From Desulfuromonas sp. SDB (GTDB taxonomy: Bacteria; SDB-A), in assembly GCA_001412365.1 (NCBI GenBank), contig LKUE01000048.1, positions 1-12,148 on the forward strand: a stretch of DNA of 12,148 bases, read 5' to 3'. Shown here in pieces: positions 7,281 through 12,148 of this stretch (the stretch's first letter is position 1; each line of letters starts with the position of its first letter). The position numbers and the translations under genes are program-made. The notes below the pieces were generated by a model. The model did no database searches. It was not told the origin of the DNA and saw only the letters and a program-made list of their open reading frames with translations.

Positions 7281-8432
7281 TTACTTGACTAATTGACTCC
7301 ATAAGATACCAGCGGCAATGGCGCTGCCGATAACTCCAGCCACATTGGGACCCATTGCATGCATGAGCAGATGATTGGTGGGATCTTCTTTTAACCCCAC
7401 TTGCTGAACTACCCTGGCTGAATCAGGGACTGCGGATACTCCTGCCGCACCCACCAGGGGATTTATTCGGTTTTGTTTAGATAAAAATAAGTTCATAATT
7501 TTTGCAAAAAGTACTCCTCCTGCGGTAGCTACTGCAAAAGAAAATGCGCCCAGCACAAATATTTTTATTGATTCCGTGGTCAAAAAATACTGAGCTTGCG
7601 TACTGGTTCCCACGGAGAATCCAATTAAAATGACTACAATATCATTAAAGGAAGTTCTGGCAGTTTGAGCTAATCTTTCGGTCACCCCGCATTCCTTTAA
7701 CAGATTTCCGAAAAATAACATCCCTAACAGGGCAATTGAGCCCGGGGCGACAAAAGCGGTGATGATGAAACCGATAATGGGGAACAGGATTTTTTCCAGC
7801 TTGGATACTTTCCGGGCTGGTTTCATCTTCATCAGCCGTTCTTTCTTGGTAGTAAGCAGTTTCATAATAGGAGGCTGAATTACGGGAACTAAAGCCATAT
7901 AGGAATAGGCGGCAATGGCAATCGCCCCCAGCAGATGGGGAGCTAATTTAGAAGAAAGGAATATGGCAGTGGGACCATCTGCCCCCCCGATAATACCAAT
8001 TGCTCCTGCTTCCTCCATGGAAAAACCCAGTTGATGAGCACCAAATAAAGTTAAAAATATTCCAATCTGTGCAGCAGCTCCCAGCAGCAATAGCTTGGGA
8101 TTTGACAGCAGGGCAGAAAAATCAGTCATCGCTCCAATCCCTAAAAAGATCAAGGGAGGATATATGCCGTTTTTAACCCCCCAGTAGATGATATTCAACA
8201 CCGAAGGTCCGGAAGAAGAAATATCCTGGTAGCCCAAAGCCATTCCCGGGTCGTAAGGTATATTTCCCACAATTATTCCAAAGCCGATGGGAATTAAAAG
8301 TAAAGGTTCATAATGTTTTTTTATAGCCAGATAAATCAGCACCAATCCCACCAGGATCATGATGATATTGCCCCAGGTGGCATTACCAAAACCAGAGGTT
8401 GTATTCAGATAATCTAAAAATCCGTTTAACAT
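7281..8432 (-). CDS. mmdB: Na+-transporting methylmalonyl-CoA decarboxylase, beta subunit
   Basis: A 383-residue polytopic inner-membrane protein that decarboxylates carboxybiotin and exports Na+. It belongs to the OadB/GcdB/MmdB family, of usual length, with many hydrophobic segments (for example 23-37, 43-57, 115-132, 217-240, 290-312). Functional residues known from Klebsiella OadB are all present: D203 as D152 in GGADGPTAIF, Y229 as Y178, N373 as N324, G377 as G328, S382 as S333 and R389 as R340 (in GVSAVPDSARVVQQVG). The offsets are constant within each half (51 and 49), so the Na+ sites look intact. It is the last gene of mmdADCB, one base after the mmdC stop, with a GGTGGGGGA ribosome site in the end of mmdC. 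The family name alone would also fit oxaloacetate or glutaconyl-CoA decarboxylase; the mutase and epimerase neighbours decide for methylmalonyl-CoA. Confidence 0.94.
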   Translation of the reverse strand: MLNGFLDYLNTTSGFGNATWGNIIMILVGLVLIYLAIKKHYEPLLLIPIGFGIIVGNIPYDPGMALGYQDISSSGPSVLNIIYWGVKNGIYPPLIFLGIGAMTDFSALLSNPKLLLLGAAAQIGIFLTLFGAHQLGFSMEEAGAIGIIGGADGPTAIFLSSKLAPHLLGAIAIAAYSYMALVPVIQPPIMKLLTTKKERLMKMKPARKVSKLEKILFPIIGFIITAFVAPGSIALLGMLFFGNLLKECGVTERLAQTARTSFNDIVVILIGFSVGTSTQAQYFLTTESIKIFVLGAFSFAVATAGGVLFAKIMNLFLSKQNRINPLVGAAGVSAVPDSARVVQQVGLKEDPTNHLLMHAMGPNVAGVIGSAIAAGILWSQLVK

Positions 8433-8433
8433 G

Positions 8434-8877
8434 TCATTCCCCCACCTTGATCAACAAATCCCCCTCCAACACATTATCTCCCGGTTTAACCTTAATCTCG
8501 GTTACTTCACCTGAAACTGTGGACTGAATTTCATTTTCCATCTTCATTGCTTCCATAATCAGCACCACCTGACCTGTTTTCACCTGATCTCCAACCTCAA
8601 CACTTATTTTAGTAATCAATCCGGGAAGGGGGGCGACAATATTACCCGGTTTTTTTATATCAAAACCGGCAGGATGATCAGTCATCGGAGACCTGGATCC
8701 AGCATCCACTACCACTGGATTTTCTTTTATAATTGGAGTTTTTATCTCTGATTTTTCTTTAATTATCTTGACATCGTATTCGATTCCATTTACTTCAACT
8801 TTTGCATTAACATCACTGACCCGTTTTACTAAAACGGTGTACTGATTATCGTTGATCACAAAAGAATATTTCTTCAT
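8434..8877 (-). CDS. mmdC: Biotin carrier (gamma) subunit of methylmalonyl-CoA decarboxylase
   Basis: A 147-residue biotinyl protein that shuttles the carboxyl group between MmdA and MmdB. The C-terminal biotinyl domain (about 77-147) has IVAPLPGLI at its start and the EAMKMEN motif at 109-115; K112 is the biotinylation site. Residues 1-40 form a small beta-rich N-terminal part, and 41-76 are a linker, shorter and less Pro/Ala-rich than in Klebsiella or Propionigenium carriers (a statement from memory, not an alignment). The mirrored PGD-type turns (VEVGDQVKTGQ and VKPGDNVLEGD) are present. The start ATG at 8877 has GGAGG upstream, within the end of mmdD. The nearby birA product should biotinylate K112. 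Confidence 0.95.
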   Translation of the reverse strand: MKKYSFVINDNQYTVLVKRVSDVNAKVEVNGIEYDVKIIKEKSEIKTPIIKENPVVVDAGSRSPMTDHPAGFDIKKPGNIVAPLPGLITKISVEVGDQVKTGQVVLIMEAMKMENEIQSTVSGEVTEIKVKPGDNVLEGDLLIKVGE

Positions 8878-8886
8878 GGTAATTTA

Positions 8887-9273
8887 CTACCTCCAACTCC
8901 GTTTAAATGACTTGTTTATCCTTCCCCGGCCATCTAATGCCCATGGAGTCATGCTTTTAGTGTACTTTTTCAGAGTAATAATATACTCCTGCTCATCTTG
9001 ATATTTTTTCATATGCTGATTTAAAGCCAAGGCTATGGCAACTGCAACTTCATTAGATATTTTTTTGCCAGATTCTTGCATCTTCTGTTCGCTGGATTCT
9101 TTTCTGGTCTGGATAAAATTCTGAACTTTAAAAATTACGAACTTCAATAGATTGATAATCAATAAAAGAACAATTAAACCGATGAATACAATACTCATTC
9201 CGATAACAGCGAGGAATCCAGGAGGAGTTGAAGCTTCAACAGATAAAATAGTATTTGTTAATATTCCTGTCAT
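8887..9273 (-). CDS. mmdD: Decarboxylase delta subunit (OadG family membrane anchor)
   Basis: A 128-residue protein of the OadG/MmdD type, needed to assemble the decarboxylase and hold the MmdA carboxyltransferase at the membrane. One transmembrane helix spans about 20-45 (FLAVIGMSIVFIGLIVLLL and on), preceded by a short outside segment and followed by a charged cytoplasmic part. Residues 74-87 (NEVAVAIALALNQH) match the conserved alanine-rich helix of the family, and the C-terminus has PWALDGRGR and ends KRSWR, a basic tail seen in relatives. Sequence conservation in this family is low, so the assignment leans on topology and on its place between mmdA and mmdC, the order known from Propionigenium (mmdADCB). 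A GAGGT ribosome site lies in the 14-base gap after mmdA. No separate mmdE, as known in Veillonella, is present. Confidence 0.88.
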   Translation of the reverse strand: MTGILTNTILSVEASTPPGFLAVIGMSIVFIGLIVLLLIINLLKFVIFKVQNFIQTRKESSEQKMQESGKKISNEVAVAIALALNQHMKKYQDEQEYIITLKKYTKSMTPWALDGRGRINKSFKRSWR

Positions 9274-9287
9274 CTAAAACCTCGATT

Positions 9288-10838
9288 TTAAAGAGGGATG
9301 TTTCCATGTTTTTTCGGAGGAGTATCATCCCGCTTGGTAACCAGCATTTCCAATCCCTTGATCAGCCTGAATCGGGTAGTGCAGGGTTCAATTACATCAT
9401 CTACATAACCACGCTGGGCAGCAAGATAGGGATTGGCAAAATGTTCGTTGTACTGCTGTTCCAACTCTTTAATCCTCTCCTCAGGATTTTCTAATTTTTC
9501 CAGCTCTTTGCGGTATAAAATTTGAACAGCTCCCCGGGGACCCATCACCGCAATTCTGCCAGAAGGCCATACATAATTCAAATCAGCCCGTAGATGTTTT
9601 GAACTCATCACATCATAAGCACCTCCAAAGGCGTTCTTGACAATTACGGTAAGCTTGGGAACGGTTGCTTCGGCAAACGCATATAACAACTTCGCCCCAT
9701 GCTTAATTATACCACCATACTCCTGGCGGGTTCCCGGCATAAAACCGGGTACATCCACAAAGGTAATCAAAGGAATATTAAAAGCGTCACAAAACCTGAC
9801 AAACCGGGCTGCCTTGACTGAAGCATCAATATCTAAAACCCCTGCCAGGTATTTAGGTTGATTTGCCACTATTCCCACTGATCTTCCATTTAATCGGGCA
9901 AAAGCAATTATCATATTGGGAGCATAATTTCTCTGAACCTCCAGAAATTCATGGTTGTCCATAACCGCTTCAATGATTTTCTTCATATCATAGGGCTTGT
10001 TGGGATTTTCGGGTATATAGGAGTTTAAAAATTCATCCATCCGTTCCACCGGATCAGAACAGGGGATCACATCAGGATCTTCCATATTGTTCTGGGGCAT
10101 GTAACTGATTAATTTCCTCAGCATCATCAGGGCGTCATCTTCATTTTCAGTGACAAAATGAGCCACCCCGCTTTTAGAAGAATGAACTTTAGCTCCTCCC
10201 AAGGTTTCCTCAGTCACCTCTTCACTGGTTACTGTTTTAACCACTTTAGGTCCGGTTACAAACATATAACTGGTCTGATCAACCATTATAATAAAATCGG
10301 TTATCGCTGGGCTGTACACTGCCCCACCCGCGCAGGGTCCCATTACCGCGGAAAGCTGTGGAATGACCCCGGAGTATTTTACATTGCGATAAAAAATTTC
10401 GGCATATCCGGCCAGGGATTCAATTCCTTCCTGGATCCTCGCCCCTCCTGAATCATTTAATCCAATTAAAGGAGCCCCCACCTTAGCCGCCATATCCATC
10501 AATTTAATAACTTTCTCTGCAAATGTCTCCGATAAACTGCCTCCAAAAACGGTAAAATCATGAGAAAACACAAAAACTAATTTTCCATCAATGGTACCGT
10601 AACCGGTGATTACGCCATCTCCGGGAATTTTTTTATCCACCAGTCCCGGATCGCTACTGCGATGTGTAACAAACATATCAAATTCTTCAAAAGAATTGGC
10701 ATCCAGAAGTTTTTCAATTCTCTCCCTGGCAGTATACTTTCCCTTCTGATGCTGGGCTTGAATTCTCTTCTCCCCTCCTCCCAACAATGCTTGTTCTCGT
10801 AGTTTTTCCAATTTTTTCAAATCATCCTGGTTGCTCAT
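9288..10838 (-). CDS. mmdA: Methylmalonyl-CoA decarboxylase, alpha (carboxyltransferase) subunit
   Basis: A 516-residue carboxyltransferase that moves the carboxyl of (S)-methylmalonyl-CoA to biotin on MmdC, releasing propionyl-CoA. It has two crotonase-fold halves: the N-half with [18 protein letters not shown] (128-145) and [12 protein letters not shown] (166-177), whose glycines form one oxyanion hole, and the C-half with [13 protein letters not shown] (361-373), [14 protein letters not shown] (402-415) and [13 protein letters not shown]409 matches D422 of Streptomyces PccB, the residue that favours propionyl- over acetyl-CoA. Length is typical. Alone it could be called a propionyl-CoA carboxylase beta chain, but the absence of a biotin carboxylase gene and the following mmdDCB genes make it the decarboxylase subunit. 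ATG 10838 has GAGGG upstream. It is the first gene of the operon. Confidence 0.95.
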   Translation of the reverse strand: MSNQDDLKKLEKLREQALLGGGEKRIQAQHQKGKYTARERIEKLLDANSFEEFDMFVTHRSSDPGLVDKKIPGDGVITGYGTIDGKLVFVFSHDFTVFGGSLSETFAEKVIKLMDMAAKVGAPLIGLNDSGGARIQEGIESLAGYAEIFYRNVKYSGVIPQLSAVMGPCAGGAVYSPAITDFIIMVDQTSYMFVTGPKVVKTVTSEEVTEETLGGAKVHSSKSGVAHFVTENEDDALMMLRKLISYMPQNNMEDPDVIPCSDPVERMDEFLNSYIPENPNKPYDMKKIIEAVMDNHEFLEVQRNYAPNMIIAFARLNGRSVGIVANQPKYLAGVLDIDASVKAARFVRFCDAFNIPLITFVDVPGFMPGTRQEYGGIIKHGAKLLYAFAEATVPKLTVIVKNAFGGAYDVMSSKHLRADLNYVWPSGRIAVMGPRGAVQILYRKELEKLENPEERIKELEQQYNEHFANPYLAAQRGYVDDVIEPCTTRFRLIKGLEMLVTKRDDTPPKKHGNIPL

Positions 10839-10860
10839 GATTCCCTCTTAGTTTAATTTT

Positions 10861-10889
10861 TATATACAAAATCATTGGTCAACTATTAA
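10861..10889 (-). promoter_or_regulatory. Candidate promoter of the mmdADCB operon
   Basis: On the minus strand TTAATA (10889-10884), a 17-base spacer and TATATA (10866-10861) form a weak sigma-70-like promoter. The leader to ATG 10838 would be about 15 bases, just enough for the GAGGG ribosome site. A better -35-like hexamer, TTGACC (10882-10877), lies inside the spacer only 10 bases from TATATA. This is a motif match only. Confidence 0.35.
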
Positions 10890-10948
10890 CATTGATACCA
10901 GAGTTTTTACATTAAAATAATTACTCTGTAAAATAAAATAAATTATTT

Positions 10949-10978
10949 TTGTTTTTAGTTGTTAAATAAAGTTATTAT
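10949..10978 (+). promoter_or_regulatory. Candidate promoter of the GGDEF gene
   Basis: TTGTTT (10949-10954), an 18-base spacer and TATTAT (10973-10978, 5 of 6 to consensus) could drive the gene starting at 11006, with a leader of about 20 bases. The 167-base divergent gap (10839-11005) is very AT-rich and otherwise shows no palindrome, riboswitch or terminator that I can support. The -35 is weak. Confidence 0.3.
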
Positions 10979-11005
10979 AGAAAACAATAAAACAAATTGG
11001 AGTTT

Positions 11006-12148
11006 ATGAAAACATATCGGCCTTGCTCATTTAGAATTGAAAATGAAATCGGAGTGGTTTGTTCCATTGCCATCCAGCCCACTGCTTACAATATCAGCCC
11101 ATCGGTTTGTGGTTCCTGCACCATACCCTACCCCGCCTGCAAAAACTTGGAATCTGAAATACTGCTGGGTGAAAATAATATCGGTGGAGTTGCCGCAATG
11201 GTGACTAAAGCCTGGTGCAGGAAAAAGGGGATTTCCATAAATACCTTTACCTTTAAGCAATGCGAAGCTTGCCAAGATTTTGAACAAAGATTACCTCCTG
11301 CCCCATTGGATCCTCTGACCAAATTATATCTGAAAGATTATCTGGATAAAAATATCATCAGTTTGTTCAATCAATCCTCCCAGAAAAATCCACTGTCCCT
11401 GGTTTTCTTAGATATTGACCACTTTAAAATGGTCAATGATCTCCACGGTCATAAAACCGGGGATAAAGTTTTAGCTGATGTGTCCAAAACCATCAAACAA
11501 ACCACCTCATCTCTGGGGGTATGCTGCAGATTTGGAGGAGAGGAAATTGTGATTCTCCTCCCTCACACCAATGCTGAACAAGCAAAAGTCCTTGCTGAGT
11601 CCATTAGGCAAAGAGTAGCTAACTTGAAATTTTCCCGGGGAGATCAACAACCAGGAGACCTCCAGGTAACCATTTCCTCGGGTATTTCCGAACATCCCAA
11701 ATATCTTTCCACTGCCCCCTCAGAATTAATTGAGCAGGCGGATAAAGCTCTTTACCGGGCTAAGGAAGAAGGAAGAAACCGGTCTTATATTTTCGATCCA
11801 TATCTTGACTCCGAAGAAAGTTCAGAATCACTGGAGGTTGATTTTTACGGACAACCCCCCACCACCAAAGGAGGCAAGGTGTTGATATTGTCCTGGATTC
11901 CCTATCCCACCAATCCCAAAAAAATAATGGCGGTAAACATTGAAGATGTACGAACCGGTATTCAGAGTTACCCCAGTCAGGAACGAAAAGAAGAAATCAC
12001 TAGTTTTCTGGGCCAGCCAATTGAATTTTCCTTTCAGGGAAAAATAGAAACTATCAACTTAACTGAAAAAAGATCTATCTTTCTGCTTAAAGTAAGAAAA
12101 TCAGTTTATGAAAAATTAACCGACCAGGCGATCAGTTTTTTTGAAAAG
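11006..12148 (+). CDS. GGDEF-domain protein (probable diguanylate cyclase) with cysteine-rich N-terminus, partial
   Basis: The frame is open from ATG 11006 to the window edge: 381 residues, C-terminus missing. Residues 102-265 are a GGDEF domain, which makes cyclic di-GMP from two GTP: DPLTKLYLKDYL (102-113), LVFLDIDHFKMVNDLHGHKTGD (132-153, metal-binding D136 region), the active-site loop RFGGEEI (175-181, the accepted GGEEF variant with I last) and ADKALYRAKEEGRN (245-258). The inhibitory RxxD site upstream of the loop is absent. Residues 1-100 hold eight cysteines (7, 19, 35, 38, 45, 71, 86, 89) including CGSC and CEAC pairs, suggesting a metal or iron-sulfur sensory module; no membrane helix is seen, so it is likely cytoplasmic. 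Residues 270-381 are unrecognised. A GGAG sits three bases before the ATG, slightly close. Confidence 0.85.
   Translation, partial: MKTYRPCSFRIENEIGVVCSIAIQPTAYNISPSVCGSCTIPYPACKNLESEILLGENNIGGVAAMVTKAWCRKKGISINTFTFKQCEACQDFEQRLPPAPLDPLTKLYLKDYLDKNIISLFNQSSQKNPLSLVFLDIDHFKMVNDLHGHKTGDKVLADVSKTIKQTTSSLGVCCRFGGEEIVILLPHTNAEQAKVLAESIRQRVANLKFSRGDQQPGDLQVTISSGISEHPKYLSTAPSELIEQADKALYRAKEEGRNRSYIFDPYLDSEESSESLEVDFYGQPPTTKGGKVLILSWIPYPTNPKKIMAVNIEDVRTGIQSYPSQERKEEITSFLGQPIEFSFQGKIETINLTEKRSIFLLKVRKSVYEKLTDQAISFFEK

Noticed and set aside
7311-7327. Hairpin CGGCA ... TGCCG near the convergent operon ends, as a terminator
   Set aside because: Short stem inside mmdB coding sequence and no T-run follows on either strand.
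10158-10451. 97-codon plus-strand frame opposite mmdA
   Set aside because: Antisense shadow of the carboxyltransferase, whose conserved motifs fix the minus-strand frame as the real one. The same applies to the small frames at 9255-9494 and 9637-9861.
9288-10838. Reading mmdA as propionyl-CoA carboxylase beta chain
   Set aside because: No biotin carboxylase gene is nearby, while the membrane pump subunit, anchor and biotin carrier follow directly in one operon.
11027-11322. Minus-strand short frames opposite the GGDEF gene
   Set aside because: The plus-strand frame is open for 381 codons with clear GGDEF motifs; the antisense frames look like composition artefacts.

Overview
The window carries a nearly complete gene set for interconverting succinyl-CoA and propionyl-CoA with a sodium-pumping decarboxylase. 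It is flanked by a secreted-peptidase operon on the left and a diguanylate cyclase-like gene on the right. The DNA is moderately AT-rich, gene-dense, and has no gene-free stretch over about 170 bases. No RNA genes, mobile elements, CRISPR arrays or phage genes are visible.

The likely source is an anaerobic, fermentative or syntrophic bacterium of the Fibrobacterota-Chlorobiota-Bacteroidota (FCB) neighbourhood. Pointers are the gingipain-type (C25) propeptide, an M14 peptidase ending in a type IX-like C-terminal sorting domain, the separate-subunit methylmalonyl-CoA mutase and the Na+-translocating methylmalonyl-CoA decarboxylase. Candidatus Cloacimonadota fits this mix best in my judgement, but this is an inference from gene content, not a marker-gene assignment.

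Layout. (a) 1-2957, minus strand: a secreted zinc carboxypeptidase followed 11 bases later by the start of a C25-propeptide protein cut by the window edge. (b) 3102-3710, minus: a minimal biotin-protein ligase (birA), divergent from the next operon. (c) 3845-7280, plus: methylmalonyl-CoA mutase catalytic subunit, its separate B12-binding subunit, the MeaB GTPase chaperone and methylmalonyl-CoA epimerase, with short gaps or overlaps. (d) 7281-10838, minus: mmdA-mmdD-mmdC-mmdB, the membrane-bound biotin-dependent Na+ pump. It converges on (c) with no base between the two stop codons. (e) 11006-12148, plus: a GGDEF protein with a cysteine-rich N-terminal region, running off the right edge.

How they work together: the mutase converts succinyl-CoA to (R)-methylmalonyl-CoA, using adenosylcobalamin that MeaB protects. 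The epimerase makes the (S)-form. MmdA moves its carboxyl group to biotin on MmdC, and MmdB decarboxylates carboxybiotin while exporting Na+, with MmdD anchoring the complex. BirA is the obvious enzyme for attaching biotin to MmdC. Run forward this ends propionate fermentation and conserves energy as a sodium gradient; run backward it would serve syntrophic propionate oxidation. The sequence does not say which.

Nothing here is a wholly new system. The most noteworthy items are the cysteine-rich GGDEF protein, the zero-gap convergence of the two pathway operons, the compact birA and the codon-usage break at the left edge.
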